Below, one piece after another: positions 8,991 to 17,392 of a stretch of 64,000 nucleotides of DNA. How positions within the stretch are numbered: position 1 is the first letter of the stretch; the number at the start of each line of letters is the position of its first letter. Made by a program: the position numbers and the translations under genes. The notes under the pieces are model-generated. The model was given only the letters and a program-made list of their open reading frames with translations, searched no databases and was not told where the DNA came from. This stretch comes from Hallella seregens ATCC 51272 (GTDB taxonomy: Bacteria; Bacteroidota; Bacteroidia; Bacteroidales; Bacteroidaceae), in NCBI RefSeq assembly GCF_000518545.1, contig NZ_JADU01000010.1, forward strand, positions 1-64,000. Direction: 5' to 3'.

Positions 8991-9674
8991 TTACTTGCTT
9001 CCCGCTTCTTCCTTTTGGGGTTCGGGTGCCTTCTTTTGGGAGTCCGGCACGCCCTGTTCCGTCTGCCGCGCTTGCTCCGTCCGTTCCTGTTCAGCCCTCG
9101 CCCGTTCGTTTGCGATCCGCTTTTCTTCCAGTGTTTTCTTATAAGCGTTGACGATGGGATCTTCGTCGTAGGTGTCCATCTGCTTGAACGACTTGCGCAT
9201 TTTGACCAAGTGCTTCTGGTCACGACGGTAGCGTTTGTCGAGCATCTTTGCAAAATCAAACGGAAGATTAAATGCAGCTTTCGAGGCCGCATCCTCCGCC
9301 ATTCCCTCTCTGATGGCTTTGCCAAAGTCCATGACCGGTCCTTTGGTACCGTCCTTGCCCCATATCGTTACCTCACTGATGCGCTTGTTGTTGGGAATAA
9401 GGAAGGTGGAGTCCTTGGCCTCCTTGAGCAACAAGCGCTCGGTCAGGTAGTTGGCCTTGTACACCGACAGCGTATCGAACTGTTCTGGAATATAGCAGAT
9501 GCCCCGATAATTGGTGGTGTCCCGGTATCCATCCTTGGTCCACACGATTGCATCCCGAATGGGTACGCGCGTCTCTATATCGCACACAACAAACTTACGC
9601 AACGGCTTTTGTGGTTCCTGGCCTTTCGCACACAGCGGGGCCAAAAGCAGAAAAAGGAGGAGAATCTTTCTCAT
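8991..9674 (-). CDS. Secreted protein with a carboxypeptidase-regulatory-like domain
   Basis: 227 residues. A clear signal peptide (RKILLLFLLLAPLCAKG) is followed by a CarboxypepD_reg-like beta-sandwich at about residues 27-80 (KFVVCDIETRVPIRDAIVWT ... DTLSVYKANYL). The last third is highly charged and rich in Arg, Glu and Gln, probably helical. Such proteins occur widely in Bacteroidales without an assigned role; a periplasmic structural or envelope function is only a guess. It is a single-gene unit, tail to tail with mnmA. Confidence 0.75.
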   Translation of the reverse strand: MRKILLLFLLLAPLCAKGQEPQKPLRKFVVCDIETRVPIRDAIVWTKDGYRDTTNYRGICYIPEQFDTLSVYKANYLTERLLLKEAKDSTFLIPNNKRISEVTIWGKDGTKGPVMDFGKAIREGMAEDAASKAAFNLPFDFAKMLDKRYRRDQKHLVKMRKSFKQMDTYDEDPIVNAYKKTLEEKRIANERARAEQERTEQARQTEQGVPDSQKKAPEPQKEEAGSK

Positions 9675-9682
9675 AATTTGTG

Positions 9683-9690
9683 CAAAGATA
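9683..9690 (-). promoter_or_regulatory. -7 box for the secreted hypothetical gene
   Basis: TATCTTTG on the minus strand, eight bases before the ATG at 9674, giving a very short predicted leader. No clear -33 box. Confidence 0.5.
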
Positions 9691-9791
9691 ACCGATTCTG
9701 AGACGAGGCTTCGCCGTTGTTAGAACCTTTTATGTTATTTTTCCTTATCAAGCCTTAACATGTCATGGCATTCCGCCAAGTCCCAAACTCA

Positions 9792-10520
9792 TTATACAAA
9801 AGTGTTTGTCAGTCTGTCCCAGTCGGCTGCCAGTTGCCTGATATTCGGATAAAGCAGATTGGCACCCTCCGCAAGCAGGGCCTCATCGGGTAATGGCCCG
9901 CTGTTGACCGCCACGGTAAAGATGCTTGCCGCCACGCCGGCACGCACGCCAAGCGGCGCATTCTCCACGACGATGGCCTCCCAAGGCTGCAGGTGGCCGG
10001 CCTTTTGCAGTCCCATGAGATAAGGGTCGGGGCTGGGCTTGCCCCGTTTCACGTCGTAAGCCGTCACAATGTGACGTTCGTCAAGGTATGTCCCAAAGTC
10101 ATCGAGCAGCCGATTGATGAGAGGCCGCTGGCCGCTTCCCGTCACCACGTTCACCGTCATGCCGGCCGCTGCAATCCGTCGCATCAGCTCTTGCACGCCC
10201 TCAAAAATGGGAGCCACCGGCATTTCGTGGAAGATACGGGTCTTCTCGTCATACATTTTCTGGGCTTCCTCCAGTGTTATGTCCACGCCTTTCTGCTCTT
10301 TCACAAAATGACGGATGGTATCAATGCCTCGTGCACCCTCGGTGGCATAGGCGTCGGCCTTGGTCATCGTGATGCCAAACTTGCGCATCGACTCCACCCA
10401 CGCCACGGCATGATTGGGCATGCTGTCGTAAAGCACGCCGTCCATATCAAAAAGAACGGCCTTGGGAGCGAAAGTCCCAAAGCCGTGTTCTTCTAAATAC
10501 TTGCAAATGGCTCCGTTCAT
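9792..10520 (-). CDS. HAD-family phosphatase (beta-phosphoglucomutase-like)
   Basis: 242 residues with all HAD motifs. Motif I is [15 protein letters not shown] (nucleophile and acid/base aspartates), motif [12 protein letters not shown], motif III lysine [11 protein letters not shown] and motif [14 protein letters not shown]. The helical cap between motifs I and II places it with beta-phosphoglucomutase/sugar phosphatase-type enzymes. The DxD pair and the ENAP motif allow either mutase or phosphatase chemistry; the substrate cannot be read from sequence. Its ATG overlaps the pgi stop by 4 nt, making it the last gene of the lysS-gpsA-pgi operon and suggesting a sugar-phosphate substrate. Confidence 0.88.
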   Translation of the reverse strand: MNGAICKYLEEHGFGTFAPKAVLFDMDGVLYDSMPNHAVAWVESMRKFGITMTKADAYATEGARGIDTIRHFVKEQKGVDITLEEAQKMYDEKTRIFHEMPVAPIFEGVQELMRRIAAAGMTVNVVTGSGQRPLINRLLDDFGTYLDERHIVTAYDVKRGKPSPDPYLMGLQKAGHLQPWEAIVVENAPLGVRAGVAASIFTVAVNSGPLPDEALLAEGANLLYPNIRQLAADWDRLTNTFV

Positions 10521-11878
10521 GCTTCCTGGGCGAGACGCTCCTGAATGGCCTTGCTCTCGGCCTCGTAACCGGGTTTGTTGAGCAAAGCGAACATGTTCTT
10601 CTTGTAAGCCTCCACACCCGGCTGGTTGAAAGGATTCACTTCTTCCAGCAGACCACTGACGCCACAGGCCCTCTCAAAGAAGTAAATCAGCTGACCGAGG
10701 TAGTATTCGTTGAGTTGAGGCATGCTGATGCGGATGTTGGGCACACCGCCGTCCACGTGAGCCAGGCGTGTGCCAAGCTCTGCCATCTTGTTCACTTCGT
10801 CCACACGCTTGCCGGCGAGGAAGTTCAAACCGTCGAGATTTTCCTCGTCAGCCGGGAAGTCGAGCTTGCGCTCGGGCGTCTCCACCGAGATAACCGTCTC
10901 GAAAATGCTGCGCTCACCATCCTGAATCCACTGCCCCATGGAGTGCAGGTCGGTCGTGAAGTCGCAGGCTGCGGGGAAGATGCCTTTCTTGTCCTTGCCC
11001 TCACTCTCTCCATAGAGCTGCTTCCACCACTCAGCGATGAAGTGCAGCTTCGGCTGGAAATTGGCCACAATCTCTATCTTCTTGCCGGCCCGGGTATAGA
11101 GTCCTTGGCGCACGGCAGCATACTGGGCGGCGGGATTCTCTGCAAAAGGCACGTCGGTACCCGTTGCCTTCTCCATATCCTGCGCTCCCTTGACCAGTGC
11201 CTTGATGTCGAAACCTGCCACGGCGATGGGCAGCAGACCCACCGGAGTGAGCACGGAGAAGCGGCCTCCCACGTTGTCGGGAATAATAAAGCTCTTGTAA
11301 CCCTCCTTGTCGGCACACGTGCGGGCGGCACCTTTTCTGGCATCGGTCACGGCCACAATCACGTCTTTGGCCTCATCCTTGCCACGCTGGGCCTCGCACT
11401 GCTTCTTGAGCAGACGGAATGTCAGGGCCGTTTCGGTGGTTGTACCCGATTTGGAAATATTGATGACGCCGAACTTCTTGTTCTTCAGATAGTCGGTAAG
11501 CTCAGCCAGATAGTCCTCGCCGATATTGTTTCCGGCAAAGAGTATGTTGGGATTCTTGCGGTCATCGTTCACGAGCCAGGCAAAGCTGTTGCCCAAAGCC
11601 TCGATAACGGCACGGGCGCCCAGGTATGAACCGCCTATGCCGGCCACCACCACCACCTCGCACTTGCTGCGCAGCGTGTCGGCCACGGCCTGAACCTCGG
11701 CAAGAAACTCATCGGAAATCTCGGTCGGCAGATGGAGCCAACCCAGAAAGTCGCTGCCCTCGCACGTGCCGTTTTCCAGTGCCTCCTGGGCTGCCTTTAC
11801 CTTCGATTCATAGCTCTCCACGGTTCCTGCGGGCAGAAACTGGACAGCCTTGCTTGTGTCTAATGTAATGTTCTTCAT
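10517..11878 (-). CDS. pgi: Glucose-6-phosphate isomerase
   Basis: 453 residues, the size of the shorter bacterial PGI form. Conserved segments are [40 protein letters not shown] (PGI signature 1), the catalytic-loop region [12 protein letters not shown] and the C-terminal [16 protein letters not shown] with the active-site lysine. It interconverts glucose 6-phosphate and fructose 6-phosphate in glycolysis and gluconeogenesis. It lies 2 bp after gpsA and overlaps the HAD gene, so it is co-transcribed with both. Confidence 0.97.
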   Translation of the reverse strand: MKNITLDTSKAVQFLPAGTVESYESKVKAAQEALENGTCEGSDFLGWLHLPTEISDEFLAEVQAVADTLRSKCEVVVVAGIGGSYLGARAVIEALGNSFAWLVNDDRKNPNILFAGNNIGEDYLAELTDYLKNKKFGVINISKSGTTTETALTFRLLKKQCEAQRGKDEAKDVIVAVTDARKGAARTCADKEGYKSFIIPDNVGGRFSVLTPVGLLPIAVAGFDIKALVKGAQDMEKATGTDVPFAENPAAQYAAVRQGLYTRAGKKIEIVANFQPKLHFIAEWWKQLYGESEGKDKKGIFPAACDFTTDLHSMGQWIQDGERSIFETVISVETPERKLDFPADEENLDGLNFLAGKRVDEVNKMAELGTRLAHVDGGVPNIRISMPQLNEYYLGQLIYFFERACGVSGLLEEVNPFNQPGVEAYKKNMFALLNKPGYEAESKAIQERLAQEA

Positions 11879-11880
11879 CT

Positions 11881-12876
11881 TTATCTAAATGAATCTGTTA
11901 ATAACTTTATCTCTATCTGTGGGTTGATGCGCTCGTAAAGAATGTTGTAGACCGCATCGAGGATGGGCATGTTGACGTGCATGTGGCGGTTGATTTCCTT
12001 CATGCACTTGGTACCAAAGTAGCCCTCGGCTATCATTTCCATCTCGATTTGTGCCGACTTCACGCTGTATCCCTTGCCTATCATCGTTCCGAAAGTGCGG
12101 TTGCGCGAGAAGTTGGAGTAGCCTGTCACGAGCAGGTCGCCCAGATACACGCTGTCGTAGATGTTGCGCTCGATGGGATAGACAGCCGTCAGAAAGCGAT
12201 TCATTTCCTGCACGGCGTTGCTCATCAACACCGCCTGGAAGTTGTCGCCATACTTCAATCCGTTACAGATGCCGGCAGCAATGGCATATACATTCTTGAG
12301 CACCGACGAGTACTCTATGCCCACCACGTCGCTCGATGTCTTGGTCTTGATGAAGTCGGAAGTCAGCACATCGGTAAAGGCGCACGCTTTCTCCAAGTCC
12401 TTGCACCCCACCGTGAGATAGCTCAGCCGCTCCAACGCCACCTCCTCGGCATGTGAGGGGCCGCCGATGCAGGCCAGATTCTCATAGGGTACATCGAACA
12501 CTTGGTGGAAATATTCAGAGCAAACCAAGTTCTCTTCAGGCACGACACCCTTGATGGCTGTCACGACAAACTTCTCGCGCAAACCGGTCTTGAGCTTCTT
12601 CAGATGGTTCTTCAGGTAAGGCGACGGCGTGACATACACCAACGTATCATAGGCCTGCACGATCCTGTTGATATCCGACGAGAAGAATATCTCGTCCACA
12701 TCGAAGCGAGCCGACGCCAAATAGGCCGGGTTGTGCCCCAGTCGCCTGAAGTCCTCGATGCGGTCGTCGCGGCGCATATACCAGCCGATGTGGTGCGTAT
12801 GCGTCACCACAATCTTGGCAATGGCCGTGGCCCACGAGCCTCCGCCAATGATAGCTACCTTACCTACATTGAACAT
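11881..12876 (-). CDS. gpsA: NAD(P)H-dependent glycerol-3-phosphate dehydrogenase
   Basis: 331 residues from the ATG at 12876 ([20 protein letters not shown]). It is chosen over the in-frame ATG at 12909 because the latter lies inside lysS and adds residues outside the nucleotide-binding fold. The Rossmann motif GGGSWATAI is at the N terminus. KGVVPEE and GPSHAEEVA are conserved, and the C-terminal helical substrate domain includes the catalytic lysine in [12 protein letters not shown]. The enzyme reduces dihydroxyacetone phosphate to sn-glycerol 3-phosphate for phospholipid synthesis. It lies 5 bp after lysS. Confidence 0.96.
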   Translation of the reverse strand: MFNVGKVAIIGGGSWATAIAKIVVTHTHHIGWYMRRDDRIEDFRRLGHNPAYLASARFDVDEIFFSSDINRIVQAYDTLVYVTPSPYLKNHLKKLKTGLREKFVVTAIKGVVPEENLVCSEYFHQVFDVPYENLACIGGPSHAEEVALERLSYLTVGCKDLEKACAFTDVLTSDFIKTKTSSDVVGIEYSSVLKNVYAIAAGICNGLKYGDNFQAVLMSNAVQEMNRFLTAVYPIERNIYDSVYLGDLLVTGYSNFSRNRTFGTMIGKGYSVKSAQIEMEMIAEGYFGTKCMKEINRHMHVNMPILDAVYNILYERINPQIEIKLLTDSFR

Positions 12877-12881
12877 TGCGC

Positions 12882-14618
12882 TTACCTTTGCCCAGCCAGG
12901 TAGATCCATTGCTGGACTTCCTCCACGGCGGGCTTCTCGTAACCCAGTTTGTATTTCTTGTTGATTTCACCGAGTTTCTGCTGCAGCCCCTGTGCCTTCT
13001 CGTCCTTGATGTCGGCAATCAGGTTGAATCCGGCCTTGCGCAGCACGTACACCCAGTCTTCGGCCACGCCCAGTTCGGCCCACTCCTTCACGCTGCTCTG
13101 CGGTATTTTTCTCTCGGGCTTGAGCTGCGGGAAGAGCATCACCTCCTGAATGTTGGGCTGTCCGGTCATAAGCATCACCAGGCGGTCGATGCCAATGCCG
13201 ATGCCGCTGGTGGGGGGCATGCCGTATTGCAGGGCACGCAGGAAGTCCTGATCGATAATCATGGCCTCGTCGTCGCCCTTGGCGGCCAACTTCATCTGGT
13301 CAACGAAACGCTGCTCCTGGTCTATCGGGTCGTTCAGCTCAGAGTAGGCATTGGCCAGCTCCTTGCCATTCACCATCAGCTCGAAGCGCTCGGTGAGCCC
13401 AGCCTTGGAGCGGTGCATCTTGGTCAGCGGCGACATCTCCACCGGATAGTCGATGATGAAAGTGGGCTGGATGAACGTGCTTTCGCAGAACTCTCCGAAT
13501 ATCTCGTCGATGAGCTTACCCTTGCCGAAAGTCTCGTCCACCGTGTCCATCTTCAGTTCTTCGGTGGCAATCCTGTAGATTTCTTCCTCGGTCTTGCCGG
13601 CCAGGTCGAATCCTGTCTTCTCCCGAATGGCTTCCAGAATGGGCAGACGACGGAACGGTGCCTTGAAAGAGATCACGTTGTCGCCGTTCTTTACCTCGGT
13701 CGTTCCGTTCACGGCGACGCAGATGGTCTCGAGCAACCGCTCTGTGAAACTCATCATCCAATTGTAGTCCTTGTACTGCACGTAAAGCTCCATGCAGGTG
13801 AACTCCGGGTTGTGGAACTTGTCCATACCCTCGTTGCGGAAGTTCTTGCCTATCTCGTACACGCCCTCGAAGCCGCCTACGATGAGTCGTTTGAGGTAGA
13901 GCTCGGTGGCAATGCGCATGTACATGTCGATGTTCAGCGCATTAAAGTGGGTGACAAACGGGCGTGCGCTCGCGCCGCCGGGGATGCTCTGCAGCGTGGG
14001 AGTCTCCACCTCGGTATAGCCGGCCTCGTCGAAGAAGTTGCGCATGGTGCGTAGCACGACGGCCCGCTTGAGAAAGGTTTCCTTGACACCGTCGTTCACC
14101 ACCAGGTCCACATATCGCTGGCGGGCCCGCAGTTCTGGGTCGTCGAACTTGTCGTAGGCCACACCGTCCTTGTATTTCACGATGGGCAGGGGCTTCAGAC
14201 TCTTGCCCAGCACCGTCAGTTCCTGGGCGTGCACCGACACTTCGCCGGTCTGTGTCATGAACACAAAGCCCCTGATGCCTATGAAATCGCCGATGTCGAG
14301 CAGCTTCTTGAACACCTTATTATATATGTCTTTGTCCTCGCCCGGGCAAATATCGTCACGGGTAATATAGACCTGAATGCGGCCTTTGCTATCCTGAAGC
14401 TCCACGAAACTGGCCTTGCCCATCACCCGACGGGTCATCATGCGGCCGGCAATCAGCACCTCGCGCTGCTCGCCCTCCTTGAACCCGGCCTTGATGTCGG
14501 TGGAGAAAGCATTGGTGGGAAACTCGGCGGCGGGATAAGGCTCTATGCCCATGGCGCGGAGTTCCTGCAGACTTTGGCGACGGCCAATCTCCTGCTCACT
14601 TAACTCTAAAATGTTCAT
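12882..14618 (-). CDS. lysS: Lysyl-tRNA synthetase (class II)
   Basis: 578 residues. The N-terminal OB-fold anticodon-binding domain spans roughly 60-170 (VLIAGRMMTRRVMGKASF). The class II catalytic core shows motif 2 FRNEGMDKFHNPEFTCMELY and motif 3 GIGIGIDRLVMLMTGQ. The C-terminal tail of about 75 residues (SVKEWAELGVAEDWV ...) is seen in Bacteroidota LysS proteins. It charges tRNA-Lys. It is the first gene of a four-gene operon with gpsA, pgi and the HAD gene, an order common in Bacteroidales. Confidence 0.97.
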   Translation of the reverse strand: MNILELSEQEIGRRQSLQELRAMGIEPYPAAEFPTNAFSTDIKAGFKEGEQREVLIAGRMMTRRVMGKASFVELQDSKGRIQVYITRDDICPGEDKDIYNKVFKKLLDIGDFIGIRGFVFMTQTGEVSVHAQELTVLGKSLKPLPIVKYKDGVAYDKFDDPELRARQRYVDLVVNDGVKETFLKRAVVLRTMRNFFDEAGYTEVETPTLQSIPGGASARPFVTHFNALNIDMYMRIATELYLKRLIVGGFEGVYEIGKNFRNEGMDKFHNPEFTCMELYVQYKDYNWMMSFTERLLETICVAVNGTTEVKNGDNVISFKAPFRRLPILEAIREKTGFDLAGKTEEEIYRIATEELKMDTVDETFGKGKLIDEIFGEFCESTFIQPTFIIDYPVEMSPLTKMHRSKAGLTERFELMVNGKELANAYSELNDPIDQEQRFVDQMKLAAKGDDEAMIIDQDFLRALQYGMPPTSGIGIGIDRLVMLMTGQPNIQEVMLFPQLKPERKIPQSSVKEWAELGVAEDWVYVLRKAGFNLIADIKDEKAQGLQQKLGEINKKYKLGYEKPAVEEVQQWIYLAGQR

Positions 14619-14652
14619 GTCTGTTCTATTCGAATATATTCTTTCCGTTGTG

Positions 14653-14660
14653 CAAAGTTA
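14653..14660 (-). promoter_or_regulatory. -7 box of the lysS operon
   Basis: TAACTTTG on the minus strand, 34 nt before the lysS ATG. The upstream -33 region has TTTA rather than TTTG. Confidence 0.55.
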
Positions 14661-14780
14661 ATAAAAAGAATTTAAAGTTGCTGCGGATTTAATAATTAAT
14701 AACCACGCAACGCACAATCTCCGTGCAACGGGGTGCAACCCCTCGGGCAAGGAGTCTCCGACGAGGCCTTGCCGCCCGGC

Positions 14781-14828
14781 AAAAACAGTTGCCCCGTGCA
14801 TTCCCTCACAGGAAATGCACGGGGCAAA
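14781..14828 (-). terminator. Terminator after the GH51 gene
   Basis: A strong inverted repeat with arms built on TTGCCCCGTGCATT (14789-14802) and its complement (14814-14827, one bulge at the loop side) is followed on the minus strand by a T-run (14781-14785). It sits 22 bp past the GH51 stop. Confidence 0.8.
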
Positions 14829-14850
14829 CCGATGTTGGCAAGGGTGGTCC

Positions 14851-17268
14851 CTACTTCAGCCGGACAATGTTCAGCGAGTTGGCCGGCACGTCGAGCGTCA
14901 CGCCCTCGCTGTCGGCACTAAGCACTTGCTCCACGGGCACCACGCGCATGGGCTCGTCGATGGTGTTCTCGCTGGTACCTTTCTCGCCGGCCAGCCGGAT
15001 GACGCGGGCATGCTTCGAGGCGTGGTTGCGCAGGTTGATGCGGGCCGTGGTGGCCTGACTGTCGGTGTTCACCAGTTTCACGATGTAGTCGCCGCTGGTC
15101 TCGTCGTAGGTGGCACTGGAGAAGAAGCCGGCAAAATCGTTGGGCTTCAGCTTGGCAGCCAGGATTTGGCGGCCGTCGAGGCTGGCCGTAATGCTGTCGC
15201 CCTTCACGTGCAGCTCCACGTCGTACCAGCGGCCCGTCTCCACATGGCCGTCTACGCCGGCTATCTGCATCTTGCCACCGTCCACCACCTGCTCGATACC
15301 GTGCTGTCCATTGCCCCATCCACCGATGTTGAGCCAGCTGTAGTTGTCTTCATCCACATAGTTGAACACAACGATGAATCCCTCCCGGCCGTCGTCCTTG
15401 CGGGCTTTCACGCGATAGATGTACTCGTCGCTGGTGAAGCGGTTGGGGTTCAGACGGATGGCCCCGTCGGCATACGAGGTCTGGCGCAGCACGCCGTCCT
15501 GTTCGGCCCAGCTGCCGCTCACGTCCACCCGGTCCACCTGCTTGCCCGGCGCATTGGCCGTCGTGGTGAGGCTGGCGTCGCGGAAACTCGACTGCGTCTG
15601 CCAGGTGGCCACGCCCACCTGACAAGTGGCCGGCTTCATCTTCACCTCGTCGGCCTTCGTCTCGTAGGGGTTGTGCTGCACGGTTTTCAGGATGTGCGTG
15701 CCCACGTTGCGGGCCATCAGCTTCTGCACATAGTACGAGGGCGTGCCGAAACTGCGGCCGGCATCAAACTGAATCATGTCGGGCCGCCAGCGCGTCTCGT
15801 TGATGTTGGCAAAGATAGGAGCGTAGCTGGCCATCTTCACCACGTCGGCATTGTTCTCCATGCCCATCATGAACACGGCCTCGCCCAGGGCGGCATTCAC
15901 GTTGCCCACCTTGCCGAAGCCCTGCGTCACGGCGTATTCGCCCACGTAGATGCCGGGGCCTTGACGGTCGTAGCCGTCGTAGTGGTGGAACTTTTCGGCA
16001 AACCACCGCGGTGTGCGGTAGTAATGCTCGTCGAGCAATTCCACCTGCTCCTTGGAGTCCCACGTGGGGGTGTCGGTGCCCCAGGCGGCTACATTGCCGA
16101 TGAGGTGCATCTTGGGATAGCGCGCCAGCACGGCTTCCTTGAACAGTTGGAAGCGTCGATAGTAGTTGTCGCTCTGCTGGCTGGCGTTGGGTTGGTTGTT
16201 TTCATTGCCTATCTCCAGGTACTCAATGTTGAAGGGTTCCGGATGGCCGTTGCGGGCGCGCATGGCTCCATACTTGGACGTCACGGGGCCGTTGGCGTAT
16301 TCCAGGGCGTTGAGCGTCTCGTCGATCCAGGGCTGCAGCGAGTCCACGGGCGTGAAACCGCCGTGCCAGATGCCCACGTTGACCACATAGAGCGGCTTGG
16401 CGCCGAGGTCTTCGGCCAGCTGTAAGTACTCGTGAAAACCCAGTCCGTCGCTGGTGCGGTAGCCCCAGTTCACGTTCATGTGGCCCACGCGCTCCTCCAC
16501 CGGGCCGATGGTACGGTCCCAGCGGAAAGCATTGTCGGGGCTGTCCTGCCCCTCCACGAAACAGCCGCCGGGGAAGCGAAAGAACTTGGGCTGCAGGTCG
16601 ACCAGCATCGTGGCCAGGTCGGGGCGCATGCCATTAGCCCGGTTATTGAACGTGGGCGGGAAGAGCGACACCATGTCGAAGTCCATCACGCCCTTGCCCG
16701 TAGCCGCAAACCAGAGGTAGGCCTTGGCGTGGTTCACGCTGCTTGTCATCGTGGCCTCGTAGCGGGTCCACTTGCCCGAGAACTGCTTGCCCTCGAACTC
16801 GGCCTCGGCAAACTGCCGCTTGCCGCAGCCGCAGCCCAGATAGGCCTTGAGCTTGCCCTTGAGGCGGCCCTTGGCCCAGAAGCTCAGCTTGTAGGTGCGG
16901 CCCTGCACGGAGGGGATGCCCCAGTAGCCCTCGTTGTAGAATCCGTCGCCGTCGCCGCCGAACGTCACCTGCAGAGCATGGCCCTGCACGCGGTTGAGCA
17001 GCCCCTTGGAGGTGAGCCTCAGCACGGCGTTGCCCTTGGCCCTCCAGTGTTCGGGCTCGTCGGCATTGTCCTCGAACGAGCGGTTGCGCACCAGTTCGGC
17101 ATAGAGACCGCCGTCGGCGGCATGGTTGATGTCTTCGTAGAAAATGCCGTAGAGCATGGGCGAAACCTGCGGTCCCGGCCGGGCGGCGTCGAGTTCCACC
17201 GTCACCTGGGCCGAAACGCCCACGGCACCGGCCAGGAAAGCCGAGAGAAGGAATGGTTTGATGTGCAT
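14851..17268 (-). CDS. Secreted alpha-L-arabinofuranosidase, GH51 family
   Basis: 805 residues. A signal peptide at 1-20 (ending GVSA) is followed by the start of the GH51 (beta/alpha)8 domain (SPMLYGIFYEDINHAADGG). A carbohydrate-binding-like beta-sandwich insert lies at about 75-205. The catalytic domain has acid/base E356 in LEIGNENN and nucleophile E444 in YVGEYAVTQG. A C-terminal segment of about 600-700 resembles a LamG-like or DUF1080-like fold. The enzyme releases terminal alpha-L-arabinofuranose from arabinan or arabinoxylan. It is a single-gene unit with its own promoter and terminator, divergent from the BtuB-like receptor. It may work with the distant GH127/GH146 enzymes; that link is inference. 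Confidence 0.92.
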   Translation of the reverse strand: MHIKPFLLSAFLAGAVGVSAQVTVELDAARPGPQVSPMLYGIFYEDINHAADGGLYAELVRNRSFEDNADEPEHWRAKGNAVLRLTSKGLLNRVQGHALQVTFGGDGDGFYNEGYWGIPSVQGRTYKLSFWAKGRLKGKLKAYLGCGCGKRQFAEAEFEGKQFSGKWTRYEATMTSSVNHAKAYLWFAATGKGVMDFDMVSLFPPTFNNRANGMRPDLATMLVDLQPKFFRFPGGCFVEGQDSPDNAFRWDRTIGPVEERVGHMNVNWGYRTSDGLGFHEYLQLAEDLGAKPLYVVNVGIWHGGFTPVDSLQPWIDETLNALEYANGPVTSKYGAMRARNGHPEPFNIEYLEIGNENNQPNASQQSDNYYRRFQLFKEAVLARYPKMHLIGNVAAWGTDTPTWDSKEQVELLDEHYYRTPRWFAEKFHHYDGYDRQGPGIYVGEYAVTQGFGKVGNVNAALGEAVFMMGMENNADVVKMASYAPIFANINETRWRPDMIQFDAGRSFGTPSYYVQKLMARNVGTHILKTVQHNPYETKADEVKMKPATCQVGVATWQTQSSFRDASLTTTANAPGKQVDRVDVSGSWAEQDGVLRQTSYADGAIRLNPNRFTSDEYIYRVKARKDDGREGFIVVFNYVDEDNYSWLNIGGWGNGQHGIEQVVDGGKMQIAGVDGHVETGRWYDVELHVKGDSITASLDGRQILAAKLKPNDFAGFFSSATYDETSGDYIVKLVNTDSQATTARINLRNHASKHARVIRLAGEKGTSENTIDEPMRVVPVEQVLSADSEGVTLDVPANSLNIVRLK

Positions 17269-17314
17269 GTTGATTGGGTTTTGGTATGGTTGAAAAACGG
17301 GTTAGATTGTTTGG

Positions 17315-17322
17315 CAAAAATA
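17315..17322 (-). promoter_or_regulatory. -7 box of the GH51 gene
   Basis: TATTTTTG on the minus strand, 46 nt before the GH51 ATG, in the 124-bp divergent region shared with the TonB receptor gene. Confidence 0.5.
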
Positions 17323-17375
17323 CACTTTATTCTCTGTTTTCACGGCAATATTACAAAGATTAACAGAAAATTGTG

Positions 17376-17383
17376 TATCTTTG
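17376..17383 (+). promoter_or_regulatory. -7 box of the BtuB-like receptor gene
   Basis: TATCTTTG nine bases before the ATG at 17393. The short distance leaves no room for a cobalamin riboswitch in the transcript. Confidence 0.55.
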
Positions 17384-17392
17384 CACCGTTTT

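Noticed and set aside
17269..17392. Cobalamin riboswitch ahead of the BtuB-like gene
   Set aside because: The gap is only 124 bp, the -7 box is nine bases from the ATG, and no B12-box-like sequence is seen.
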